DNA of 64,000 bases from contig JADGJC010000071.1 in the NCBI GenBank assembly GCA_027596075.1, positions 50,480-114,479 on the forward strand, given 5' to 3'. Source of the stretch: Rhizophlyctis rosea. Lineage: Eukaryota; Chytridiomycota; Chytridiomycetes; Rhizophlyctidales; Rhizophlyctidaceae. The notes under the pieces are model-generated. The model did no database searches. It was not told the DNA's origin and saw only the letters and a list, made by a program, of their open reading frames with translations. A program made the translations under genes and the position numbers. Within the stretch, counting starts at the first letter, position 1; every line of letters begins with the position of its first letter. Below are positions 26,186 to 37,300 of the stretch, piece after piece.

Positions 26186-27532
26186 CTACTGGCGGCGCCT
26201 GTCGCCCCGGAACCCACCACCGGGCACGCGGTCCTGGGTCTGCTTCTCAGGTTGGGCAACGGTGACGCCGGTGATGCCCTCGAAGTTGAGGGCCTTGAGG
26301 AGGGCCTGCAGTGATGGGAGTAGGCGGTTAGTGCATGGATCTGGTTCCAAGATCTCCACATTCCACTTCCCCATGCTCCGCTTTTCTGCGTGATACTTCA
26401 TCCGGTCGACCCGTCCCTGTCCCTCCAAACCCAAACGAATCTGCTTCGCGCCTCGACATCCTCCTACAGCATCGAACCACATCCTATCCCGTCCACCAGC
26501 CCGTCCATTCGGTTCGACCAATATCCATCCGCTTCGCGGATACTTTCCAGCTCCGCTGACGTCCACCTCCCAGCCTCGTCCAATTCCCTACGCCGCCCGC
26601 CGTCCCATCCAACCTCCACCCACCACCTCCCCTCCCCAACCAAAAGCAACTCCCCAGTGCAATCCACATACATTGGTATCCTCGTCAATCTCAATAGTCT
26701 CCAACGCCAACGCGGACACCTCGGGGACGTAGTTGTCCTTCCTCTCACGCTCCTCTTCCTGGAGCTTGAAGGAGATACCGCGAACGGGACCGCGCTGAAT
26801 ACGCTTCATCAAGTGGGTGGTGAAACCGGCGATCTTGTTACGGAGACGCTTGGAGGCGATGATGGCGACTTCGTCGGCGATCTTCTTGTTGGTCTGGAAG
26901 TCGAGGGTGAGGCGAGGGTAGTACTTTTCGATGATGACGCGGGCGGCCTTCTTAACTGGAAGTTGGAGGAATGTGAATATGTGTGTGGTGCGTGGGGAGT
27001 TAGAAAGTGTACATACCGGTCTTCGTCCTGACGCGACCCTGTTGGAAGGGAACGAGAAAGAAGTAGGTGAGAACCATGCTTGACGGAAACATCAATGTCA
27101 TTGACTTCCGTTGACGAGACTCAGGACTTCCGTTGACGAGACTCAGATTCGCCTGTCTCAAACCCGTCCACAATTCCGTCTGCGTTCCGTCTCCGGGTTG
27201 ACTAACATTCTCCTGACCGAAGTCGGGGCCACTATGTAGGTTCTCATTTCCCACGTCCTTCCTTGTGACTGCTAATCATACTTCCGCTCCCACATAGCTG
27301 GTGTTGTCGGTGTTGTATGTGTTGTGCCATGCGCAATCTGAGGACTCGTCCGCCAGCCTCGTTCCCAAAACTCGTTCTCCAGTCCCATTCCGAAAATTCG
27401 TCAAATCTTCCCCATGCCCATGTTCCCGACCGTCCTTTCCCACCCATCCATCCAACCTCGTCCATCCATCCATTATGAGTCCTATCAAGACATCGTTAAC
27501 ACACATCCATCAGTGCATGATATACCCACCAT
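26186..27532 (-). CDS. RPS17: 40S ribosomal protein eS17
   Basis: Component of the small ribosomal subunit. Exons (minus) 27530-27532 (the ATG alone), 27017-27038, 26672-26955 and 26186-26305 give 142 residues; all phases agree. Family signature [20 protein letters not shown], then [20 protein letters not shown], then [20 protein letters not shown] and NYVPEVSAL is unmistakable. The C-terminal part ([15 protein letters not shown]) is also typical, with an Arg/Gly tail. Intron 1 (491 bases) directly after the ATG is a common arrangement in ribosomal protein genes. Intron 3 (366 bases, 26306-26671) carries mini-hairpins of the family described in DAHP synthase. Divergently transcribed with eS10. 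Confidence 0.97.
26438..26560 (-). repeat. Mini-hairpin pair in eS17 intron 3
   Basis: On the sense (minus) strand: GCAGC-like CAGC-GGA-GCTG (26548-26558), spacer AAAGT, then ATCCGC-GAA-GCGGAT (26527-26541, perfect six-base stem). A decayed member, GGCGCGAAGCAGATT, lies at 26438-26452. The order and spacer match the units at 7603-7640 and 48019-48055. GNA loops are again on the strand of the host gene. Confidence 0.8.
27103..27146. repeat. Perfect 22-base tandem duplication in eS17 intron 1
   Basis: Two identical, abutting copies of a 22-base unit beginning GACTTCCGTTGACGAGACTC. A recent local duplication. Confidence 0.95.
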
Positions 27533-28293
27533 TTTGACGGTGCTGTATGGATGAGTTTGCGGGAGCTGGGGGGGTAGGTTCCTAGGCTATGTCCGCCGCT
27601 AGTGATAAGAGAGGGTTTTCAAAGTCTTCCGCACTTTCGATGGACTTGTGTCTTGCTGCCTCCAACCGGCCAGCACCACCAGCCCGCACACGATTGTTGT
27701 GGCTGGCTGTGGCTGGCAATTAACATGACTGTGTGACCGGCATGGCTAACCACGTGATTGCTGCACCACCATCCAACCCGCGAGTCCACAAGACCAAGTC
27801 CGCAACGACGGTATTGATGGTTCTTCCTCTCACCACCGGCAATTCACTTTCATCTAATAGTGACGCCATCTACCGGTCTTTGATCGCAAAAAGGTAATCC
27901 ATCATGACACCATACATCGATGGAGTGGACGGACGAACGATGGGTCGATGTGGATGGACGTACAGAACACATAAGGACACGGATGGATGGATGGATTGAT
28001 GGGTAAACACTGCGTGCGAAGAACTCATAAATCGAGCACATGGCCCAAATGACCGCTTGCTGTGGGAGGGCTATGGGGGAACCGGCATGCGGTCATTCGA
28101 CAACGACAACAGCTGCACCACTCACACTCCCACACCAGCCGAACACTTGGAACTTTCGGAGGGTGGAAAGAATTTTGGCTGGGAGCGTAGAACTGGGGAT
28201 GATATTATGCCGGTGATTTGATTGCTTTCAGATCACTCGGCTGGATATTTATACATACCTCTCCCCATCCACCTACTACATTCAGCTGCCAAA
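27533..28293. promoter_or_regulatory. Shared divergent promoter of eS17 and eS10
   Basis: About 760 bases between the two start codons with no gene. Contains CACGTG at 27751-27756, (GGAT)n-like runs near 27920-28000 and an AT-rich TATTTATACAT box at about 28244 upstream of eS10. Head-to-head ribosomal protein genes are usually co-regulated; which elements drive them here is not known. Confidence 0.6.
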
Positions 28294-29120
28294 ATGCTGA
28301 TTCCCAAGGCCAACCGCAAGAAGGTATGTACTTTTGTCTCTCACCAACCCTCGACCCATTTCCCACACCGTAACACCACACTCAAAACAGATCTACCAAT
28401 TCCTCTTCCAAGAGGGAGTCTTGGTCGCCAAGAAGGACTTCAACGCCCCCAAGCACCAAGACATTGACGTCCCCAACCTCCACGTCATCAAGGCCCTTCA
28501 GTCTATGCAGTCCCGCGGTTACGTCGCCACCCGCTTCTCTTGGCAATACTACTACTACTACCTCACCAACGAGGGTATCGAGTACCTCCGCGAGTACCTC
28601 CACTTGCCCCCCGAAATCGTGCCCCGCACTTTCATCAAGACCAACAAGGGTGGTCAGAGGCCTGGTGGTCGTCAAGGTGTGTGTCGTGCTGAGTTTGGGT
28701 GGGGGTCGGGCAGGGTAGGGTGGGTTGCGCGAATCTAACTGTGAAGCCGATGGAGTTTGGCGCGGAGCGCCTATGTGAGGGTTAGTGAACTGATGGCCAG
28801 CGAAGCTGGCTACTCAGTGCGTTTAGCGGGCCCGATCTGCTTTACAGATCAGAGAGTGCAAGTGCGCGGAGGCGCCCAGTATCCTGGAACCACCATGTTC
28901 AAATCATCATTCCACACCCCACTGATGTTTACACCTTACAGACGGTGACCGTCCCCCCCGCCGCGACTACGGCGACCGTCCCCCCCGCGACGAATACCGC
29001 CGCCGTGACGACCGCCCCGGCGCCGAGAAAAAGGAGGGTGCTGGTGCTGAGTGGAAGCCTGAGTTCCGCGGTGGTGCTGGCCGTGGTTCCCGTGCCCCTG
29101 CTCCCCAAACCCAAGCTTAA
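28294..29120 (+). CDS. RPS10: 40S ribosomal protein eS10
   Basis: Small-subunit protein at the beak of the 40S head. Exons 28294-28323, 28391-28676 and 28942-29120 give 164 residues. Start [20 protein letters not shown] is a family hallmark, followed by [19 protein letters not shown], then [20 protein letters not shown] and [12 protein letters not shown]. The last exon encodes the usual Arg/Gly/Pro-rich tail ([20 protein letters not shown]...). Donors are GTATGT and GTGTGT, acceptors ACAG. Intron 2 (28677-28941) carries a copy of the mini-hairpin repeat. Length and motifs are complete, so the gene is presumably active. Confidence 0.97.
28745..28890 (+). repeat. Mini-hairpin repeat copy in eS10 intron 2
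   Basis: Hairpins GGCGC-GGA-GCGCC (28759-28771), GTTAG-TGAA-CTGAT (28781-28794, the counterpart of GTCAG-CGAA-CTGAC at 7712), GCCAGC-GAA-GCTGGC (28796-28810) and GATCTG-CTTTA-CAGATC (28834-28850), then a decayed GTGCGCGGAGGCGC. Sequence around the stems is shared with the 7.6-7.9 kb array (for example TTTGGCGCGGAGCGCCTATG), as is the right end CAGTATCCTGG versus CAGTATACTGGG at 7908. It is therefore a homologous dispersed repeat, not a chance set of stems. Confidence 0.88.
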
Positions 29121-32100
29121 GCGTTCGAAGAATGGGTTAGATGTCGGAAGGGTGATTAGACTGGGTCCTGTTTCTGTTTTTGAAGTGGGATTGCCGGTTG
29201 ACCTTCGTGATCACTTGTTCTCTCAATATACTGCTTTGAAGCATACTTTCGGTCTGTCTCCATGTGGTGTCGTAGGGTGTTTGTGATGTGATGCAAGACG
29301 ATTGCGAATCCTGGGCGGGATCGACGCTTTGAAACCGTTATGTTGAATGCTTACAATCTGGCATCAGGGGCGGGGGGATTTTTATGATTCAATCATTTAA
29401 TTCTGCAGTTGACCATCATAACTTTTTTCCCCTTGCCATCCGTTCTCTTTCAGGAAACCTGCAAATGTCGGGATATACCGTGATGTCGGACAATTTGAGA
29501 TCTCTTTGCACGCTTCCGTCTTGCATGTTCAGCACGTCCAGCGAGTCTACCACTTCATGTCCCCCTATGCATTTTTTCTTTTCTCCAAGACTATAGCAGT
29601 GCTTAGATCTTCAACACAATGCCTTGAAAGATTGTTCTTGTTGAGTCTTCTCTGTGGAAATCAACTGCTTCAAGAAACAATCAGGACTACTTTTTGTGGG
29701 TAGTTTGGTCCTTCAAAGGGCCCAAGTTCGATCTTAGATGCCGCGCGTAGTTCTTTTTGCTCGGAATTCAATCGAATTAAAATCAATATTGCATGACCTG
29801 AAATCCTTTGTGAGTTGGGTGGATTGAACATTGTGGACAGTGCATCCAACTTCCAAGTAACACCAGCATTTTTCCATCCTCCTTGTCATTGCTTTTGCCG
29901 CTCCACAAATCACAATCACGAAGAGTCCGTGTGCCCCTTACTGCCCTTTATGCTAAACATGATCGGATCACGAGCAAGAGTTGTTGTGGCTAATATTGGT
30001 GCAGGTGAACCGTCCTACAAAGAACGCGCGCCAGGCTCCATTCTCTTTTCCACTCCTGTTCGGAATTTCTCTTTTTATATTCTGCTTGGTATCATGCTTC
30101 ATTACTCTTCAACTTCTTACGGGCAAAGCCCTCCAGATCAAATGCGATGGGTACTAGGAACAGCAGCTGACTATGGTCGGACGCTCGTCATTTTAAGTCC
30201 ACCAGATTCCCAAAAGCCGTTCCAGATGGAAGTCTTTGCTACGGTCCTCTTGAACATTTTTCCTGTCTGTCGGGTTGATTCAGGAACGAAGCTACTTTTG
30301 TCTATCATTTTTGACCGCTGAACGGCACCTGCTCCCTGGTCTAGAAGTTTCTCCTCAAAGAGTGCGGATTGTTGCCAGTTGATTGCTCGAGTCGGTCGGT
30401 GATGCGAACTATGACCGCTCGGCATTCGTGCCGGCGTAACGAGTCATGTCTTTTCGCAATCGAACACAAAATTTCAAGATGATCATGATGCGCTTCTGCC
30501 ATGACCTTTTTGATGTCACGGTGAAGGTCGATCCTGAAGGGCGTCATGAGACTGATGAACTGCGCGTGGCACTGGATGATTTGAAGGTTTGTACAAGTTT
30601 TACGGTTCAGAATATGTGATTAGTTCCTCATCACATTGCCTACCATAATATTCGTAGGGGAAGACGCAGTGTTCCCCACTGAGAGAGTCTTCAGGCTCTA
30701 CTCTGTTCTGTTCAAGCAAGACAGTGCACGGGAAAGCACCAATGACAGCAGCTGACGGCCTACATGCATCCCTTGAAAGGATGTTTGCGATGCGGCTTGA
30801 GTTCTATGTGTAAGTGGCTTTCAAAAAGATTAGGCGGTCAGTTCGCTGGTTTCCCAGGAAGGTCCGCCATGCACAGCAGTCACCCCTCCTTTTTCCCATC
30901 CGTGTCATACTTTGATCTCCTGGAATGTGACGTTTCGAGAAATTGCATTATGGAGCGTGATCTACTTATTGAACGTTATTGGGTGTTGTAGTCCTGACTC
31001 TTGGCATGCAAGCATGCTTGTAACAGTTTGCTTTGCATTTGTCTTCTTCGAACGGCGACCTTCTTTTTTGGGTGGTGGTGAATTGGAGAACATCTTACCT
31101 TCTGACCATTCTTTCCGCCCGCGTCAAAAAGAAGCGGAATATCGGAGTGGTGGACTTCGATAGGATTGTCAGTCAACGCTCCGCCAGTATGTCTCCGGCG
31201 TTATTCGTTTTTTCTCATTTCAAAATATGAGACACCTGATGCCATTCACTCCGTTCGACGATGGATCGCAACACTGGCACAGAGTTTATACTCGCTGACT
31301 GCTATATGGATACAGGTGGCAATCGTGAGGAGGAGTCGGCATGGACTGAATATCATAACTCATGTCTCCTCGTGCACATTGTCACAGATTACATTCTACC
31401 GTCAAACATGGCTCTTCACTGCATTCCAGGCATCGCATTGCCGATTTGTCGACGAAATTCGTGTTCATTTTTCCACTCCTACTCAATTGATGGCAGCTAT
31501 CATGATGACGACATCGAAGCGGGTCTTTGGTGGGATTTTTGATGGATCGAGATTTCCTCGTTACTCACTGCGCGAAGTCCACGGGGATGCATATCTGTAA
31601 TCCGCCAGGTCACGGTGAGCATTGATGACACGTGGGTGCACAAGGGATCCAACCATACAACCTTCGTACATCGCAGTAATGCCACTTTCTAAATAAACCG
31701 GTTCCGACAAGGGATGGCATCATACCTTCATTCGCTTCTTCGATAACTTTTTGCTTTCTAAATACTGGTAAGAGGGAAGGGCCCGATTGGGCACTGTTGG
31801 GTGGCGGTGTCCAATAGAATTCAGATATATGAAACCCTTAGCGATTCGTTGCAAAAAGCCAAGGTGCTGGTGGGTAGCCAAATCTGTTGTATGCAGCAGG
31901 CTCTCTTTTCTTATTGACTCAACCATAGCCAATAGATGTCAGCTTTTGTGATAACCCAGGCCACCGGGTTGGATATCACGCATGTCAATTGGTTCTTGCT
32001 AACGATAAAAGGCATTCTCTTTTGGAGGCGTGAAATGTTTTGTTCCAAATGCCAGCATTAACTCATTCTGTTGGACTTCGTGGTTACTCTTTTGTGCGGA

Positions 32101-32188
32101 CCTCAAGCGAATGTGCTGAACATGGTGGATGTGTGTGTTGTGAGATGTGGGATGTGAAGGATATCCAGTGAGGATCGCGATTGAGAGA
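29121..32188. other. Gene-poor stretch; weak coding patches
   Basis: No intact gene supported. The best patch is plus 30446-30586, about 46 codons (SFRNRTQNFKMIMMRFCHDL, then VDPEGRHETDELRVALDDLK) ending near a GTTTGT donor-like site; flanking exons were not found. Longer open frames at 29815-30321 and 31166-31600 have poor composition. Confidence 0.35.
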
Positions 32189-32665
32189 TCATTGCGGCTT
32201 ATGCAATTGTTTTCCTGCATTGATGTTCAAAATATTTGCAATCAACAATTCAGATGAGGCCGTCAGGCAATCAATCAGATTCTTCATAAAGGCTTTCTCG
32301 ACGACTTTTTGCATCTTGGCTGCGTATTGAGAATGAAGGTCAAAACTTGCACTATGTAAGAATGGTGAGCGTGTCCAATCCTGCTTTGTCAGTTTGGCAA
32401 GCGCTTGGCAGACCGTTTCGAATGTCATCTTAGCTTCTTTTTGGGTCTCCACCTGTCCACACCCCGCTGCTGGATGAGCGAGAAGGGCATTTTGCATTTT
32501 GTGAATGTACTGGCTTGAAGCATAGTAGTCCGTGTGATGGGTATGCACCACATCCTGCCACCTTTCTAATCCAGATTCTGTGGCCACACCTGTGACTCCC
32601 TTCAATGCGTTAGTTGGGATGTAGATGGTGTGTGTGACGTTCCCTCTCAGAAATCCAAGCAACAA
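32189..32665 (-). CDS. Hypothetical gene, possibly a 3' exon
   Basis: About 155 codons remain open on the minus strand with protein-like composition: THTIYIPTNALKGVTGVATE, then YIHKMQNALLAHPAAGCGQV, then ETVCQALAKLTKQDWTRSPF and YAAKMQKVVEKAFMKNLIDC. There is no ATG at the 5' end. A CTGAG at about 32650 could serve as an acceptor, so this may be a last exon or a truncated gene; an upstream exon was not identified. The MITE-like element at 32808 begins only 140 bases upstream and may have separated the gene from its start. Family not recognised; soluble, no signal peptide. Confidence 0.35.
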   Translation of the reverse strand: MLLGFLRGNVTHTIYIPTNALKGVTGVATESGLERWQDVVHTHHTDYYASSQYIHKMQNALLAHPAAGCGQVETQKEAKMTFETVCQALAKLTKQDWTRSPFLHSASFDLHSQYAAKMQKVVEKAFMKNLIDCLTASSELLIANILNINAGKQLHKPQ

Positions 32666-32807
32666 AAGTGCAAAAGTGTCTCAAAGCGGTTTGTGGAATA
32701 ATCATGAAAAGTCGTTGGTTGGATGGTGATTTGATCACTGATAGGATAAACGGCTGGGTGAACCTGACCAACTAGTTGTGATGACCGTGTTGGCCCAACG
32801 CTTCGTG

Positions 32808-33279
32808 CAGTGGAAGCCTTCCAAAACCCTGTTTTAGTGTTTTCTAAAACCCTACCTCAAATTTTTCCAAAACCGCACTTCAAAAATTTCTAAAATCACA
32901 CCTCAAACGAAATCTGGTCTCCCCAAATTTCTCGTTTCGGGAGACCAAAAAGCAGTCTCCTGAAACGGGAAATTTGGTTTGAGTAGGATTTCGTGATGAT
33001 CTGAGTTGACTGAAATTTGTCGCTTGTGAAGCTTTCACTGAAAAGGAAATTATGAAGTGTGACAAGCACGCTTTGCGTGCTACAATGGTGGTACAATGAC
33101 ACATCTGCCAACACAGTGAAGGCAACACTGCCCTTTGGTTTCGCAGGGCCTCTGCTCCCAAACCATACCTCAAGGATTTCGAAAACCGCATCTCAAAAAT
33201 TTCTGAAAGCGCACCTCAAATTTTCCCCAAACCCTACCTCAAATTTTCGGGAAAATAGGGTTTTGGAAGGCTTCCAGTG
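32808..33279. mobile_element. MITE-like element with 23-base terminal inverted repeats
   Basis: Termini 32808-32830 and 33257-33279 are inverted repeats matching at 22 of 23 positions (outer sequence CASTGGAAGCCTTCCAAAAC). Inside, both flanks carry tandem 23-base units of the type AAAACCCTACCTCAAATTTT in the same orientation: two to three on the left, four on the right. The centre has an inverted repeat of about 23 bases (near 32927-32980) and a perfect AGCACGC-TTT-GCGTGCT hairpin (33065-33081). There is no transposase. The CACTG-like ends recall CACTA-type elements. If the repeat is taken to start at GGAAGCC, both sides are flanked by AGT. Confidence 0.8.
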
Positions 33280-33679
33280 ATGGTGGGCACCATTACTACC
33301 ACTTGACTCCTATCCGCTGTGTCCTGCACAAATGAGTCCATTCTCTTCGGATGCTTATGTCAATATCACGTGACATATATGCTTTGCTAGAAGCCAAGCT
33401 CCCCAGACTGCCCAAATGTGGTATGCATTCCTTCAGCCACCAATGCCCGATGAACTAGTGCGTGTGAAGGGACGGTTATGCCATCCCCCGATTCCCTTTC
33501 CTTTTCACGTTTATTGACTCAGCCCGCCAATTTCCCAATCTCCTTACAAAAAGACGGATGGACTGGTCGCTTTCCCCGCAAGCACCTCCTCCTCAAACGA
33601 CTCTCCTCGACCGTTATCAGCATCTCATAGAACTTTACAACACTTCACCTATCAAATTCTGCCCACACGATCACCAATC

Positions 33680-33776
33680 ATGGTCAAACTCACATCCTTC
33701 GTCTCTTCTCTCTTCCTCATGTTCGCTCTCCATACCACCGCCGTGACTTCCGCTCCCATCGAAAAACGTCAAGGAG
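33680..33776 (+). CDS. First exon of a small secreted protein
   Basis: The ATG at 33680 encodes a signal peptide (MVKLTSFVSSLFLMFALHTT) and a Kex2-type site PIEKRQ. The exon ends at a GTATGT donor (33777). A possible next exon after CAAG at about 33954 reads GGGVGGVALRGTGG, but the sequence then enters the repeat-rich insertion at 33982. The mature part is therefore unknown. A TGACTCA site lies at about 33514. Probably an effector-like or cell-wall small secreted protein disrupted downstream, though an undetected exon is possible. Confidence 0.45.
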
Positions 33777-33981
33777 GTATGTGATAATTGTTCCCTCAGT
33801 CACATTTACTTTTCATCAGCGCTTCTCCCCAAACACACTTTCTAATACCCTGGCAAACTTTGCGCACCTGTTTCCCATTTGTTTTTTGTCCTTTTGAGTC
33901 ACTTGATATTGTGTTTTGATGCCTATCGATTGACGTTTGTTCAACCCGACAAGGTGGAGGAGTTGGAGGTGTGGCTCTTCG

Positions 33982-34339
33982 GGGAACCGGCGGTAGATGG
34001 ATCCAGCACTGGTTCAACTGTTGTGCTGGTCCAGCGCTGTCAACATCTATTGCACAACGCTGGCCATTGGTGCTGGAGATCAGCGCTGGACACCATCGCT
34101 GAATCAGTGATGGAATCAGCAATGTATGCAGCCCCAGCGGCATTCCAGTTCCCATCCAATACCTATCCAGACCCTATCCAGTGCTGGAGACCACTGCAGG
34201 GGGACAGTGGAGGGGTCCAGCGCAGTGCAGGGCTGTTGTACAATGCTGAACCAGCATTGGAAGAAGTGGTCTTACAACGGTGGAGGGCCACTGGTCCAGT
34301 GCAGAATCGGTCAATGGACAGTAATAGGCGGTGGTTCCC
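33982..34339. mobile_element. Probable MITE rich in CCAGCRCTGG motifs
   Basis: Ends are inverted: TTCGGGGAACC on the left against TTCAGGGAACC on the complementary right end. The inside is filled with CCAGC/GCTGG palindromic motifs, such as CCAGCAC (34003-34009) facing GTGCTGG (34023-34029) and several CAGCGCTG. No coding capacity. The boundaries are tentative because the terminal match is short and no clear target duplication is seen. Confidence 0.4.
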
Positions 34340-37300
34340 TGAAGCTGGCGCTGTAGGTGCCGTCGCAGGCGGCGTCGATGGTGTTGCAGTACGCGTCGGG
34401 GATTGCAAGGTGCTTGCCGCATCGGTTCGGGTGAGCTGTAATTAATGTGAGTACTTGTACGGGCGAAAAGTGTGCCTCACAGAGGAAGGGGGAGGAGTTA
34501 TGTAGGTGCTCGTCGGCACTGGCATTTAATGTGACCACAAGTTCTGATGCTCTCCTCCACTAGGTGATTGCGCCAAAAACAAGAGCTAAGGGTCCATCCT
34601 CCGGCTGAGCGCTTGAGGCCGATGGTGTCAACAAGTCTGTGTTATACAATGTTGCGTGGCCCCGTGTAGTTTTTGACAGAATGACAATAATGAACATCGT
34701 TTGAATATATTCTTGTTGCGAATGTGAACTTTGGTGCATGGCAACATATGCCACCAACATCATGTTTGATATTTGGTTCTTGCGAGTGTAAAATTCGGCG
34801 CCCGGGTTCCATCGTGTCTGAAAAACGGTGATGGTAACTGGATACATGAAAACACAGTCGACGACCACTGCCCTTCCCACTGGTCCTTCCTGCATCAAGC
34901 GCAACTCTACCATGAACGGTCAGACACGTACAATCAAGAGTCATTATTCTCACTTCATCCTCTCAGAATTCTGGATGCCGACTCTTGTAGCGTTGCCAAC
35001 TTGCCAAGGTTCTATGTGCTGCGGCTGGGTGTTGGAAGAGGCTCACTCGATTGGTGATTATGGCGATGTGGAAGGAGATTGTGGCTTGTTGAAGACCCTT
35101 TAGTAACGAGGCGGAAAAGCGGGGAAAGAAGACGGAGGTGTAGCTCTTGATGAACGCTTCAACGAAGTTTCAAACATTTCGATGAACAGCTTGGTAGCCG
35201 CGGGTGGTGTGATGAGGAGATTAGTGACGCAAGTGTGGTAGTGAAAGTGAAACACTTGCAAGTCATGCAAGCCAGGCGGGGAACAGACACATCTTTTGTC
35301 TCCACACAGACCCGCCTCTCCCCAGCGCGTTTTGAGCCGCACTGTGTTTGGGAAGCTGCAGGGGATACAATGGTATGTGATTCTGTGCGCAAAACGGCGT
35401 CTCGGCAGTTCCCTTCTGCGAAAGCGGTTTCTCTGGGTAGAGAGGGTATGGAACTCATTGATGATTGAACCGCATTACGAAACATGAAGTCAATACGTGT
35501 CAAAGTGGTGGATATAGATGAAATCCCCAAACGCCATGAATAGGTCGGAGCTAATATGTTGCTTCTACACCCCAACCCCATAGCTCTCCTTGCCCCTTTT
35601 TTGTGGGCTCCATATGCAAAAATATAAGTGCCATACCTATAACGCGTGCGAACGGCGAAAAGTCGCGAGCGCCTCAAACGGACACTGACATTTATCTTGC
35701 AAACCCCCAACACCGAAGTGAAAAGGAAACAGCCCGCACCGCATCCAGGTAGGCTGGAGTTCAGTGGGGTGTAGTCTGCGGAGCTGAGTTTAGGTTTAGA
35801 CTGGATGCTTCTTGCAACGGCTATGTTTGGGGCAAACGGGCGTAGAGGTGTGAAATGGGGCGTTTTGTGACAACGAAGAAAAAACAGTGAACGAGAAAGC
35901 TGTCAGAACTATGGCCATCTGGCAAAACTGAACGCCTTCCAAACCGATGCTGGTGGGTAGTGGCGAGAGATAGGTATGATATGGATAAGGCTTGCCAGAC
36001 ACGAAATGACTTTCCGTGTCTGGTCACGACCTGTCACTAGCTCCGCACTCCACGCACTCAGAAGGGTGTTGGAAGGCGCTTTGGTCTGCTATCCTAGGAA
36101 TGGCGATCTGAAAAGTGTGGGAATGAGCTGAGGAATGAGCATGTTAGGCGACCTTTTTGTAATTTCTCTTCTCAGGGCTTGACTTGTAAGCCTCTGGCTT
36201 GGCCTCCAAGCCGCGAACTTTTTTGGGGTCCTATTGGGTGATTGGCCAGTTGAGGAGAGTTGCATATGGTCGCTATGATTCCATATATCAAGCTGCTAGC
36301 AGCCGGGATGACACTAACAGGATAGGCACTGTCCCAGGTTCGTTGTATTATTCTTCTATTTTTCTGGGGGAACGCGATCAATTTTACACCCATACTTGAA
36401 TGATGTTGCATATATTCGGAACAGTTGCCCACAATTTGTTCAGCTGATCCCCCACCACTCAACAAGGGATCACTGATCCGTCCGACCGAAATTTTCTTTT
36501 TCGTCGTCAAATTCTTCTAAATGTCGGGAGTCACCTGTCGATGCCGCGGACAAGATGACTTGCGCAATGGTCAGAAAGTTGCACTTGACTTCTCATTTGG
36601 TGGGCTGAAAGGGAAAAGAAGCTCAGAAATGATCAACTTTATGACATTTCTGATGTAGCTGAAAGTCGGTCAGGTGTCCAAAAGCTGGTGAGTGGGGTAT
36701 TCGTTCAACGCTATGATTGATCAAATTCTGTGGTGCGAGTCAGTCAGGGACATAAGTACTGACTGATTTGGCACAGCAGAGTGGTTGAACCATGCGATGG
36801 TGCTCAACATCGCACGTCATAAGCATTCCAGTGAGTAACTTTTGCAGGCGCTCGAATGGATTATGTGCGGCATCGCGTCTAGCAGGGGCGGGTCTGCGGG
36901 ATCTACATTCGTAGTTTCAGGTTGGTGTTATTTTTTCGTTGACACCTTCAAAGCCATTTATACTCTGTGGAAGGATGTAAGGCTTTGGTAGGTGAGCAAT
37001 CGCATGCGACCGACCACATTTCCATGAAGGATGACTTTGACCAGAGATATGTGGGAACAGGCAAGGTAACAGGGCTGACGCGTTCGTGCATTGCGCATGT
37101 CAAATGACTCAATGCCCATTGATGCGCACGCACTACATGGCTTCAGCCTTCGTGCCGGTACAGTTTTGCATTAGAAGATCTCCCTATAACTCTGGATTCC
37201 GCCAATTAGATTTCAACAAGAGCGCTTCCCTCTTCAAACTTCGTCATGGAATCCATGAAGGTATTGTCTCTGCAAAGGAAAGTACGCAATCAAGATTGGG

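Noticed and set aside
28480..28718. Thr/Ser-rich frame overlapping eS10 exon 2
   Set aside because: Frame-shifted shadow of the eS10 coding sequence.
29815..30321. 168-codon plus-strand open frame
   Set aside because: Composition looks random, with no family resemblance, splice logic or leader.
35159..35713. 184-codon minus-strand open frame
   Set aside because: Arg/Ser-rich mixture with no recognisable motif; likely chance.
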